Below, one piece after another: positions 42,443 through 52,892 of a DNA stretch of 64,000 nt. Under the pieces are notes generated by a model that saw nothing but the letters and a program-made list of their open reading frames with translations, did not search any database and had not been told where the DNA came from. The position numbers were made by a program, and so were the translations under genes. Each line of letters opens with the position of its first letter. Positions within the stretch are counted from its first letter, which is position 1. The DNA comes from Pyropia yezoensis. Taxonomy: Eukaryota > Rhodophyta > Bangiophyceae > Bangiales > Bangiaceae. The DNA is taken from contig CM020618.1 of the NCBI GenBank assembly GCA_009829735.1, positions 36,370,894 to 36,434,893 of the forward strand. Direction: 5' to 3'.

Positions 42443-43977
42443 ATGCCTAGCGCCGTTGTCGACGCGGCCTTTACGGCCGCCCCCGCGGCGCTGCGCAGTG
42501 CCCCGCCGTCTACCGGCGCTGCCGCCGTTGGCGCCCGACTCGGGGCGGCGTGCCGACACCGCCCCGGCGCGCGGCTCGCGTGGCGTGCCGCCGCTGACGG
42601 CGGCGGCAAGGACGATGGAGGTGGCGGCGCCGGTGACGCTGCCGGCGGGGGCGCCAAGAAGGGCTTTGGCGGTGCCGCCAAGGCCGCCACGCCTGTCAAG
42701 GGGGGTGCCAAGGCCATCCCGCCGCCGCCACCGCCGCCCGGCCGCGGTTTGCCGGACCTGTCGGTGGACGAACGGCAGCGGCTCGAGGCGCGGGATGCCA
42801 GCGGAGTGTCCATGATGGATCGTCTGCAGGTGGGTGGGCGCTCCGGCTGATGTGACATGCGTCTTGGGCGTGGAAGGGGGATGGGGGTGGAGATGGGAAG
42901 GGGGGAGGGGGGGGATGAGTGGGAGCCCGGGCAGCGGAGAGGTCCAACCGCCAAGCGAGCTGCCGCTGCTCTGGCCTGTGGGACCTGCTTATGCGTGTGA
43001 CGGACAAGCCGGCCACCTGGTGCCGTCGGCCGCGGCTGCGACGCCAGGCAAGCAGCTGCCCCCCGCGCCGGCCTTGTGCACAGTCGCTGACACGGTCGTC
43101 CGCTGTCCTCGTCTCCCTACGTACCGGGTGCGCCGTGCCTGCCTGTCTTCGGTGTGTCCCTTTCGGCGCACCACCCGCTGTGCCGTTACCCTCCATCCTT
43201 TGGCCTCGACTCGCCCCTGCCCCCCTTACGCTCTCCCCATATCCCCAGGAGGAGACGCAGGCGCCCTTCCGCAAGGTCCGCATGTTCTTCTACGCCTCCT
43301 TTGCCGCCGGCGCCAGCGTTGGGGGCCTTATCGCCGGCACCCGCATTCTCGCTGCGCTGTCTGGAGTGAGCGGCGCGCAGCCGCTGGCCGAGACGGTGCC
43401 GAACCTGGTCATTGACGTGGTCGCCGTCACCGCATTTGCACTGCTCCTGCGCCGCGATGCCGAGGCGGGGCGGAAGCGCCTCGCCCGCATTGCCAAGACG
43501 GTGGACGTGGGGGACTTGCCGGTGGTGCGTGCTGGTGCCGGCGGTGGCGACAAGACGGTCGACCTGTCTACGTTGCGCGGACGGGCGCGGCCGGTCATCG
43601 TGTCGGGGCGGGCCAAGGAGGTGTTTGCGGCCGTTCGTGGGGCCGAGGCGGCGGCCGCCGACCTGTCGCGTGTGGGCGTCGTGGTCGTGCCGGTGGTGAC
43701 TGGCGGCGGCGTGGGGCTGGCCGAGCCTCCCCATGGGGACTGGCTGGCCATGCCCGCCCCTGCCGACGCGGACGTCTGGGCCGAGTGGGAGGATTCGGCG
43801 CGGACTGGGACGCGCGCCAAGGGCGGGGGGCGGCCTCCCAAGCGGGCGCTGATGGTCCTCGTCGTCCGCAAGGACGGGCGGATTGGGGCGCGCTCCTTCA
43901 CCGACGCCGTAGAGTGGGACAAGCTGGTCGCGGAGATTGACGCGCTGCCAGCCAAGGACCAGTACGGGCAGCCATAG
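42443..43977 (+). CDS. LPA1/REP27-like photosystem II accumulation factor, chloroplast-targeted (two exons)
   Basis: Exon 1 is 42443-42829 and exon 2 is 43249-43977, joined in phase 0 with GT...AG borders, giving 371 residues. The N-terminus (MPSAVVDAAFTAAPAALRS..., rich in Ala, Ser and Arg) fits a chloroplast transit peptide. After a Gly/Pro-rich linker comes the conserved region starting TQAPFRKVRMFFYASFAAGA, with two predicted membrane helices (about residues 141-168 and 182-200) ending LLLRRDAEAGRKRLARIAK. This matches LOW PSII ACCUMULATION 1 / REP27-type proteins, thylakoid factors for D1 synthesis and PSII assembly or repair. The C-terminal ~150 residues form a soluble domain containing VVVVPVVTGG and RALMVLVVRKDGRIG-like strands. 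Family naming is by motif memory. Confidence 0.72.
42830..43248 (+). other. Intron of the LPA1-like gene
   Basis: Donor GTGGGTGG at 42830 and acceptor ATCCCCAG ending at 43248. Removing the 419 bases joins two conserved coding halves in phase 0. Confidence 0.75.
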
Positions 43978-44489
43978 GAGAGGGGGTGGGCGGCGGGGGG
44001 GGGGTGGGCGGGGGAGTGGGGGGCGGCCTCCGCCGCGGGGTGCGTGCCCAGTGCTTCCCCCAGCGCATCCCCTCTTTCAGCGCCCCGACTGCTCGTCGCG
44101 ACTGCTTCATCCTTGCGCACCACCCTGATCGCAGGTGAGTCTGATGTCTAAGACCACCACCAACTTGAGCATGCCTGGGTGCGGGCGGTGACAAAGGAAT
44201 ACGACGACCTGCTTGCAGCTTGGACAACCGCTTCCTCCCCGCTAGGCCATGTGCTGGCGCCGCCGCCGCCATTGCCCCCGCATGGACGGGTGTTGACACC
44301 CGTCCCTAGTTTGAAGACGCCCCCCCCCCCTCCCCCCCCCCCTCCCCCTCACCCGCCCCCCGAAGAAACACGACGGCGGCTGTGTTGCGTGGCTTTTCCA
44401 CGCCAACTGCCAGACAGCAAGGAGGGCTGCGGAGGCGGCCGGGATCGTGCATGACGTGGAGGGACTTGGTGCGCTGCCGCCGCCGCCGC

Positions 44490-44520
<31 letters not shown>

Positions 44521-45507
44521 GCCGCCGCAGCCGCCACCGCCGCGGCGACGCGGGGACGGGAAGCGTGGCCCCGATGCGAGCGCCGCCTGCCCCCCCTACC
44601 GCCACCCCCCCACTCCCCCCCGCCGTTGGCGAGATCGAAAAGCCGTCACAACAGCGCCCCCGCAGGGCCAGCGTCGTTCCACCCGTCCCTCTTTGGTCCC
44701 CTGCCACCCTCACCGTCCTCTCTCTCCACCCTCCCCTCCCGTTCGCGGCCGCCGCCTTTCCTACCATGGATCGAAAAAAAGGGGATTTCCTACATCGCAG
44801 ATAGATTAATCGATAGACTAATCGATTAAATATCGATTTTCAATTAATATATTGTTTTTTGCTGGACTCTGGTCCTGACCTCACTGCCGCGACGCCGTGG
44901 AGCGCGCCCCTCAGGCCATATCTTGACGGCAGCCGGAAAAGTGCACATGTCTGCCGAGACACAAGGTTAACTCCGTGCTTTCGTGTGCGTGCACCGGAGC
45001 CCAATTCGGTAATACGAATCTTATCTCTGGGCCTGGGGCGTTGTCGGGGCCAGGGACGATCGATGTGCCATGATTGCGCGTTGGAGGGTGGTGATGCTAA
45101 GAGTCGGGACCTGGCGCTCTAACTCCAGGACGAATGGCGAGAATACATTTCAAATAGGCGCCAACTGCCGTTGCAGTGGCACCAGACGCCGTGCGTTGAG
45201 GGCCCCGTGTCCGCACAATCCAGCCACTCGCGTCAGCGTGGCTGTGGCCCAAGGCGGCATGGCGTGCCCATGGCGCGCCAGCGCCGTCGCCCCAACCAGT
45301 GCGCGCCTGTCCCCATACCCGAGAACCAGCCCACAGTCGCCTGGTGCTTCTCTGCCCCCACCCCTGGTATCCCAGACTACAGCCGCCATCTGCTTTTCTG
45401 CCCCCACCCCGGGTGTCCCGGCCCACAGCCACCTCTTGCGTCTCTGCCCCCACCCCGGTTAGCCCGCCCCACTGCCGGGCTGTACCCGTTCCCTCGTTTT
45501 GCTGTCA
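43978..45507. other. Intergenic repeats: GCC run, AT island, minisatellite
   Basis: C-rich runs at about 44320-44350, a (GCC)n tract at 44474-44532, an AT island with ATCGAT/ATTAAT words at 44803-44860, and about three copies of a ~57-base C-rich minisatellite (CTCTGCCCCCACCCC...) at 45303-45475. No gene is seen. Confidence 0.55.
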
Positions 45508-47013
45508 TGCCCTCTCCGCGGGCCCCCTCACCTGGCACTGGGCTAGCGTGCCCCAACGGCGCCGGTGACCCTGGCCGGACGGCGGACACCCCAGCCTCTG
45601 CTGGTGGGGCTTCTGGCAGTCGCAAGCGACCTGCGCCAGACAGCCCTGCCGGGGGCGGTCGTTCTGCCAAGAAGGGCAAGTCGGCGAAAAAGGTCCATTG
45701 GTCATCCGCCGCTACCCGGCAGCTGTTGGACTCGCCGGCTGAGTCCAGCGAAGTGCGCACTGCTCTGAAGAGTGCAAACAAGAACAAGAAGTTGAGTCAC
45801 ATCTACGCACGGTGGGCAGGGATGCTGAACAACTCCAACTCATCGCAAGCGTTTGAAGGCCCCAAGGTGAAGAGCAAGATCAAGAAGATGTCCAGCTCAT
45901 GGCGGGCTGTGCACGATCAGGTCTCCAAGCTGCGTAATCGCGGTGCGGCTACAGCTGAAGTCGAGGACAAGAAAAGTACGTAGCGCTCCTATTGACCCCA
46001 CTACTTGCTATCCTCGATGCCTTTATGTCAGTGTGGCTGATTTTCTGGGCCACCGTACTGTCTTGTACTGATGGGGTTAGCTGCCAGTCCCCTTTTTTCC
46101 TCGAGATTGACTATGCTTTTATGACTGCCGGGCACGTCATGCCTTGCACGTCTGATGCTTGTCTCTTCCCGCAGGCGAGTTCGAGGACTATGATAAGGGG
46201 CACGCCATTTGGGGTACTGCGGCGGAGGTGGAGCGTCAAATCGTTCTCGAGTCTAGGCTCTCAAGCCCTTCCCCCTGACGTGCCCCTCCCCCTCGCGCCG
46301 AGGCACGCGGGACCTCTCCGTTGGACGGGTCTGGCTCCCTGGCACTGAACCGGGATGGCACTGAGGGGGCTGGCGCAGTGTCCGCTAGCAGTGGCTGCGT
46401 GGACAGCGCCGTCATTCTCACAAGCGCCAATTCTACGCCCCCCTCTCCCTCCCGTCGGGTTACGGCTCGGGGCTCTGCCGCAGAGTGCGCGAGTGGCCGT
46501 GCCAATGGCCATCTACCGCGCAACTCTGCCTCCCCTCCGTCGGGCGAAGAGCTCTCACCCCTGCCGGCAAAGCCATCTCGGGTGATCTCCCCTGGGGCTC
46601 TAAAGTGCAAGCAGCAGGGCATTGGAAGAAAGCTACAAGTTCTGAATCGCGTGGCGGAAGCACTCGAGGGCTCCGAGACGGGCCGCGCGGACCGCCTCCG
46701 TGCCATGAACCAGCAGGCCGAGTGGACTAAAGAGTACCAGACCGGACGCCTCGCCCTAGCTGAGCGCGTAGGGGCTGTACGCGAGAGAGAGGCGGCGCTG
46801 GAGGAGCAGAACAACGCGGCGGAACAGCAGCGCAAGAAAAGTGAGATCATTACGGCACGCATGCTGCAAATTGCATCCTCAAGCAAGTCTGTGGCCGAGG
46901 TGCTAGCAACGCGAGTGGGTCGAGGGGGGTGGAGAAGACACGACTCCGTCTCGAGAGATGGGTGTTGCGAGGGGGGGAGGGGGTGGAACTGGATCCAGCC
47001 ATGGGGGTGCTGA
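45508..47013 (+). pseudogene. Myb/SANT-like protein of a Harbinger element, in-frame stop
   Basis: Exon 1 (45508-45975) encodes 156 residues: a Pro/Ser-rich start, a Lys-rich patch (AKKGKSAKKVHWSS), then a trihelix/Myb-SANT-like block (RQLLDSPAESSEVRTAL, LSHIYARWAGMLN, KVKSKIKKMSSSWRAVHDQV). The intron 45976-46179 has a GTACGT donor and a GCGAG acceptor in phase 0. Exon 2 reads FEDYDKGHAIWGTAAEVERQ, meets TGA at 46276, then continues in the same frame to a coiled-coil C-terminus (AERVGAVREREAALEEQNNA). Harbinger transposons typically encode such a protein beside the transposase, to bind element ends and import the transposase. It converges tail-to-tail with the transposase at 47115-48491. Confidence 0.65.
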
Positions 47014-47114
47014 CGTGGGGGGGGGTTGGGGGAGTAAGGCCTGACACCGGGTGAAAGGCGCACAGCACTTCTTTTACTCTTCAGCAAAATCAAAGCAGTG
47101 TTTGTCGCCTCCCT

Positions 47115-48491
47115 TTACTCATGATACACTTCCCACAGTTCGTCCGCCAGTTCCTCACGCATTTGCAATGCAAGCTCGTAGTCGTCACCCTCAATAGCAT
47201 CCGCTGCCGTGCTGCCGTCGTCGTCCTCTCGGGAGTCCATTAAATCTTCCCACCCGGCCCCCTGGTCAATTAATCAGTTATGGAGGCGCACGCATGCCTC
47301 AATAACGTGGGGCACCAACTCAGTCTCGGTTGACATGCCACTGTGGAGCACACTCCACCGACCCTTCAACACCCCAAAAGCGTTCTCCACGACGGCGCGG
47401 GGGGAATATAGAAAGCGGTTGAACATCCGCCGTCGCTCCGTCGTGAGCTGGTCCTCGGGGTAAGGCTTCAGCAGCCATGTCTCGAGAGCAAATCCCCCGT
47501 CAGCCAGCAAAATGTAGTGAGGGCAGAGCACCGGGGAGCTGCCAGTCTGGCGCTCATACCATGCGCTCTCCTTGAACGCACGACTGTCAGCCATGGAGCC
47601 ACGTAGCCCTGACCGTGTCATAATGAACCGCTTGTCCGCGTCGACGATAGCGAGAAGAATTACACCGTAAAAACACTTACGCGTGTTGAAAGCCGTCCTG
47701 TATCTCGCTGGAGGGGTGCGGATGGGGATGAGGCACCCGTCGATGACGCCAGCCACACGCCTGATTTTGCAGTCCAGGCGACTCTCAAACCGCGCCGCGA
47801 CGGCCGCTTGACCTGCCTCCGTCCGGGGAAAGTGCGGGGGTGGCAACGCACATTGAATCTCCCGGAGAACTTTTCTGACGATAGGTGAGAACGTAGAGTT
47901 GGCCATGTCCGCCACCTCGCACGCCTCAAACTGGCTTCCCCCCTGACCAAGCCAAAACAAAACCACCAGGAGCCGAATACGAGGCTCGATGCTTGGCGCG
48001 CGTCCCACTACCCCGTCTCCATCACAGCGCAGAAACGGCTGTGCTCGCGAGAGAAGAAGTTCAAACGAGGCAGGCGTCATGCGCATCCGCTTGTAAAAAT
48101 ACTGATCGCCACATTCCGTCAGGTGAGAGAGCCATGTCTGTCCGTTGTCGCGGTTCCACACCGCCCGTGACTCTCCGTCTCCCCAGCGAAAGAGAACTGT
48201 CAACGCGAACGCGTAGAGGAAAGCATTGTTTTCATCTTCGTCCGAACCGTCGTCGCCAAGAGCTCCGTCCACTCCCACACAATCCTCGCCCACCGCGCCC
48301 ATGCCTCCCCCTCCGCATGCGAAAAACTCATCAACGTCCAGACCCCCCAACATATCCAGCCCGTCGTCGCCTCCAGGCAAGCAGTCGGCAGCCGCATCCC
48401 CAGGTGAACTGAGCTCATCAAAGTCGCCGTCCAGAGCGGCGAATGGATCCTCAAGGGGCCACCGGGGTACCACCGGGCGCGGGCGACCCAT
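47115..48491 (-). pseudogene. PIF/Harbinger (HARBI1-like) transposase, near-intact, one in-frame TGA
   Basis: The ATG at 48491 opens 405 residues, beginning with an acidic Gly/Asp-rich N-terminus. A helix-turn-helix region follows (QFEACEVADMANSTFSPIV, about residues 187-206), then the DDE core. Catalytic candidates are Asp251 (GVIDGCLIPI), Asp302 (GSMADSRAF) and Glu369 (RAVVENAFGVLKGRW), with the ILLADGGF block between. The reading stops at TGA (47274-47276) right after VRLHN. The same frame then runs on for 52 acidic residues (LIDQGAGWEDLMDS...WEVYHE) to TAA at 47115, a natural-looking tail, so the TGA is probably a recent nonsense change. Partner Myb/SANT-like gene at 45508-47013. Confidence 0.85.
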
Positions 48492-48580
48492 GCCAACGGC
48501 GGCAGGCGCACGTGCGCCCAGACAGGACGAGGGCTTACGAGATAGACCACTCGAGATATCGCGTGGTCAGGTCTGTGGCC

Positions 48581-48611
<31 letters not shown>

Positions 48612-50439
48612 GAAGAAGGCCTGTGAAGCAGTTCGGGGGGAACACGCGAGAGAGGGTCGCTTGCAGTGTTGGAGGGGGCGCTGCTGACCCGCCACCAGCG
48701 CTCGGAGGCGGGCGCGCGGGGACCCTCTCTGCACTCGCGACGAAGGTGCTGGTCAGTGCGTCTTGACGGCCAGGCACAAAGCACACGCACGTGTTCGTGC
48801 CTGATGCGCGCCTGGGAAATTTTACCACCCATTGTAGGCTACATCCAATGCAAGGGCACGCCGTCCGTTGGCTTGATATATTTGGTGACATCTTCGCTGG
48901 AAGCTGTGAGCCACTCATTTGCTGTCTTGGGCGGAGATCGGGTGCTCAAGGCTGCTTCAGAGTGGTCGGAAAAACACAGTGTTTTTCCGACCAATCGCCG
49001 GGCGTGTCGGGCGTGTCTGGAACTCTATTTTCATTCTTGCGTGACTGAGTAATTCTGCTGTGCCCCACAACATGCTTCCGAGGTGTGCTCGAGGCACGCC
49101 TGTGGGTCCGGCCATTGGGAGGGCTCCCTGTCTTTGCTCCTCGCACTCTCGTTGCTGAGCTTCTTGCCGCCCAGGACGGTGTTGAAGGCGGCGATAGGTC
49201 GGCTGCGACCCTGGGCGTTGCAGCAAAGGCGACAGAGCCCGCGGCCGGAGCAGTCTCTGCACTAAGGGTCTACTGCACATAGCTAGTCACTTCAAAAAAG
49301 TTTCTCACAGCCGCATCTCATCGGCTACAGCTCAAACTTGGTGAAGATAATCCGCTGTGCTCTCCGGCACAACGTTAAAAAAGCATGACCCACGAACGTG
49401 TTGTTGCGCCTGAGTGCACGCCCAACGGGCAATGAGGAGTCTTCTAGCCTCTCCGGTCCGGACGAGCACGTCGGGGTCCGAGTGACAATCGGCATTAAAT
49501 TCGTGGATTCTGATTTTGGCCGAACGGGGGTCACAGGTGACTCATTCCTCATCGCGTCAGGAGTTAGGGGGCGAGGGAAAGGCAGGGGAAACACGACTTC
49601 AGATCAGATCATAGGTAATACAAAGTCATCTGCTAATATAGACTGGCCTCTCAAGGGCTCCCACTAACATCAAGTCCTGACCAGCGGGCAAGTGCGAGAA
49701 GACTGAACCGAGGCCGGAGATGACTCAAAATCCAATGGAGAAGCCGTCCCGTCCGGACTGGGTGTCGCCGCACGCCGTCAAGTTCTCATGACGACTGGGA
49801 TCACGGAGTGTCGTCGGGTCACTGACAATGACAGGCCCCAAGTGACTCGCTGCCAGATCCGCGGTTCCGTCCGTGATCTGGCGACGGGATCCCTTCCGGG
49901 GACCGCGCAGGAGCCCGGTCAGTGCCACCCCGGTGTGTGACATGGCGCGGCCCCGTCGCTCGGGGTCTGTCACCCTCGTCACCCCCCTTGATCCGCAACT
50001 CCATTGCCCGGCCCAAAAATCGTTCATCAGGGTACTAGTACCATGTGCTGTTCTGCGCGATGGGCACACCATGGTGTACCGCATGAGATCCCCCATGTAG
50101 CAGGCCCGGGAAGCGCTTCCTGAGTTCTAACCGGTCTCTACCCGGGATTTCTTCGTCAGGAATACCGCGTTGCTCCTGGAAATACTCCGCATGGAGCACG
50201 CAATGCTCTATTGAATCCATGTCGCATGCCCTTCCGGCATGAGTGACCTCCCACGGCAATTTGTGGGGTGTCTTCTAATTGGGCAACTACGCATCGTTGG
50301 ATGCGACCTCCGCATGGATCCATGCACTCAACGTGCAATCCAGTACTCGAAGTGCAGATGATGTGTGTACCCGCCGCACGTCTGTCATGCTTCGACGGCG
50401 GCCGCGCTGCATGCGCACTGGACAGCAATAGCCTCAACA
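48492..50439. other. Gene-free stretch with G28 tract and palindrome
   Basis: G homopolymer at 48581-48608. Perfect 31-base palindrome at 48963-48993. Short frames only. The outer end of the Harbinger element should lie near here, but I could not identify its terminal repeats. Confidence 0.4.
48963..48993. repeat. Perfect palindrome, 15-bp arms, 1-base centre
   Basis: TGGTCGGAAAAACAC, A, GTGTTTTTCCGACCA. It could form a hairpin, or mark two transposon ends joined back to back. Confidence 0.9.
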
Positions 50440-50800
50440 TCGGCGCCGCCCCCCCCCCGGTTTTTCTTCTGTTTTTGGCCGTTACGCCCGCCCCTGCGAG
50501 GCACGTGAGGCGATTTTGAAAAATAGCAGGGCGTGGAAGCTTGTGAGGCCTCCTCAGCGCCTCGACCCCCCCGCAGGCGGCCGCACCAGCACCGCTCCGT
50601 GCGCAAGAGCCCCTCAATATGGGCGCCCCCCCTGCCCCCCGGTTTTTCTTCTGTTTTTGGCCGGTAGGCCCGCCCTGCGAGGCACGTGAGGCGATTTTGA
50701 AAAATAGCAGGGCCGTGGAAGCTTGTGAGGCCTACTCAGCGATTCCGCTCCCGTGCAGGCGGCCGCACCAGGCCCCCTCTGTGCCGAAGAGGGATCGTTG
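50440..50800 (+). repeat. Tandem duplication, 182-bp period
   Basis: Two adjacent copies (about 50440-50620 and 50621-50800) share GGTTTTTCTTCTGTTTTTGG and GCGATTTTGAAAAATAGCAG with the same spacing. The second copy differs by a few bases. Confidence 0.85.
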
Positions 50801-52111
50801 CCGCGATCGACCCGGCGCTTACCTATAAGCCCGTTTGTTCGTGGCGCGCTGTCGGCTGCGGCTTGTTTGACTCGTACGACTACTCGTTTCTAGCTAGCCG
50901 TTGGCTCGTGCTTTCTGCTTGTGCCCCCGCTCCCACTCATTCCGGCTCGGCCGATTCCCCCATTCCCCTACCCCTCGCCTTCATTGGCTGGTGTCTTTGC
51001 CCAGCCAGTGCCTGTGCAACCTACTCCAACAAGAGCGGCAGCGACGGTGGATCAGCAACGGAGTGGCGGACGCCGTCGCAGCGCACTGCACACCAGAGGT
51101 TAACCTCTCACTTACGGGCGGCATGGGGTCGCGTCTGACCACCATCTGGCGTTCTTGCCATGGATGGCGCACCCTCGCTATTGGACCTCCCGCGCTTAGG
51201 CCGCTCGCTCCCGCGGTAGCGGGCTACCGCTGCGGGCGAGTGCTACAGCGGCGGGCCGCACTCTCTGCTGGCTGCCTCCCCGTGCTGCCGCCAGGGGCTG
51301 CCGTCAGAGGAGGCTGCCATCGCGGCCTGGTCCTGCCAGCGCTGCGGCCAGCCGCTGCCGACGCCGCGGCCGGCCGCTGCCATCACTCTCGCCGCTGGCT
51401 GCCACCCAATTTGGCTGGCGCTTCCATTGGCTGCCGATGCCACTTGCTACCGCCACAGCTGGCTGCCGTGGCCTCTGCCTGCCTTCACCGCTGGCCGTGT
51501 GTTGCTACCGCCGAGACCCAGCGCTGCCACCGCCGCTGCCAAACGGAACTACGGCCGTAGGTGGGTGCTGCAGCCACTGCGGACGGGCGCTGCCGCCGCC
51601 CCCGCCGCCGGGGGCCGCCCCGTCAACACTGCGGCGGTGACGGGCTGTCGAAACCTTCACTGCCTTCGGGGCCAACCACCCCCGCCCTGGCCTGCCGCCC
51701 CCTCAGGTCGCACGCCGCCGCCGCTGCCGCCCTTCGCTCCCTCCAGCAGAAGGCCGGCGCCGCCGCTGCCTGCGGTCCCCTCCAGGCGGAGGCTGCCGCC
51801 GTCGCTGTCGGGTGCTGCTTTCAACGCCGGCTACCGCCAGCGTTAGCAGCCGCCAATTCCGGCCTTGGGCTGCCACCGCCACGCCCGGGCGCGGCCGCTA
51901 CTCCCGCAACCAGCTGCCGCCTCCCCCAATGCCCTCCCCCCAGCCGGCAACGGCGGCTGCTGGACGCCGCCCCCACAGGGTCCTCGATGCCGCCCTGCCA
52001 CTTGTTTGCCCTGGCCGCCGGCTGACGCCATCGCCCGCTGCCGCCACCGCCGGCTGAAGCCACTCTTGCCGCCACGGCCGTGCGCTGTTGTCACCGCCCT
52101 CGCCGGCTTTC
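50801..52111. other. CTGCCG-rich degenerate repeat region up to the LTR
   Basis: Dominated by imperfect GCTGCCGCC / GGCTGCC words. Open frames in several phases are compositional. No gene is supported. Confidence 0.5.
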
Positions 52112-52683
52112 TGTAGCATCCCTGGCCCCGACTTGGCGCCGACCCGGGACTGCAACCAGAGGGCACCAGGTGCCAGAACACGCCCGCCGTGTGGCGATGG
52201 TTGGCGGCCGTGGCCCGTGCCCGGCACTGGGATGCGGTGGACTACGCTATCCACACGCGAGAGAGGGATTTCTGATGTGTTTTTGCATATTTGTGAGGGA
52301 CTTGATTTGAGAGAATTTGAGTGTGAGATTAGTGAGTGGGAATAGAATTAGTAGTGATAGTGGCCCCCGACCTGACGAGGTTAGACTCGGGTCGGGGCCA
52401 CTCGGGGTTATGGGGGGGCTACCGGGCCAACGTGCCGGGGTTCCCCCAGATGCACGTTAAGAGGGACAGCGAGGCGCCCTCGGCCCGCGCCCTCAGGGAA
52501 AAAGACAACTGCGCGTTTGCTTTCCTCTTCCCCGTGTGCACTACCGTGCGTATCTGTTTGCCCTGCAAGCAGGCACGTGAGACAACAGGCATACCATTCT
52601 CGTAGTTCCCCTTTCTGCGTTACCTGTCCCTTTCCCCCGAGGGATATTGACACGTGTCTGAGAGGATCGAGTTTTATACCACA
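52112..52683 (+). repeat. Element 3 5' LTR (572 bp)
   Basis: Starts TGTAGCATCCC and ends TTTTATACCACA. Same length as the inverted copy at 54705-55276, with no difference noticed by eye. Confidence 0.92.
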
Positions 52684-52687
52684 TATT

Positions 52688-52704
52688 TGGTGGAGCAGCA
52701 GGGG
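52688..52704 (+). promoter_or_regulatory. Element 3 primer-binding site
   Basis: TGGTGGAGCAGCAGGGG, four bases after the LTR end; identical to the site in element 1. Confidence 0.75.
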
Positions 52705-52892
52705 ATTGGAGTGTTTGAGAAGAGACATTTGGGAGCAGCGGTTGCGTTGTTCCTATTCTGTCTTTTTCTGTGGTTTGGGAATTATTTGCACCCGTTCACG
52801 GGAACCCCATTCCTGGCTCTCCAACCCCTCTCTTGTGGTCTTGCGATCTTTGGACACGCAGGTAACTGGACTGTGGCTGTCAAGAGACCAAC

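Noticed and set aside
44474..44545. Possible poly-Ala/poly-Pro coding region over the GCC tract
   Set aside because: Pure triplet repeat, open in all phases, with no gene context.
45303..45475. CRISPR-like array
   Set aside because: About three adjacent copies of a degenerate C-rich unit without distinct spacers; it is a minisatellite in a eukaryotic setting.
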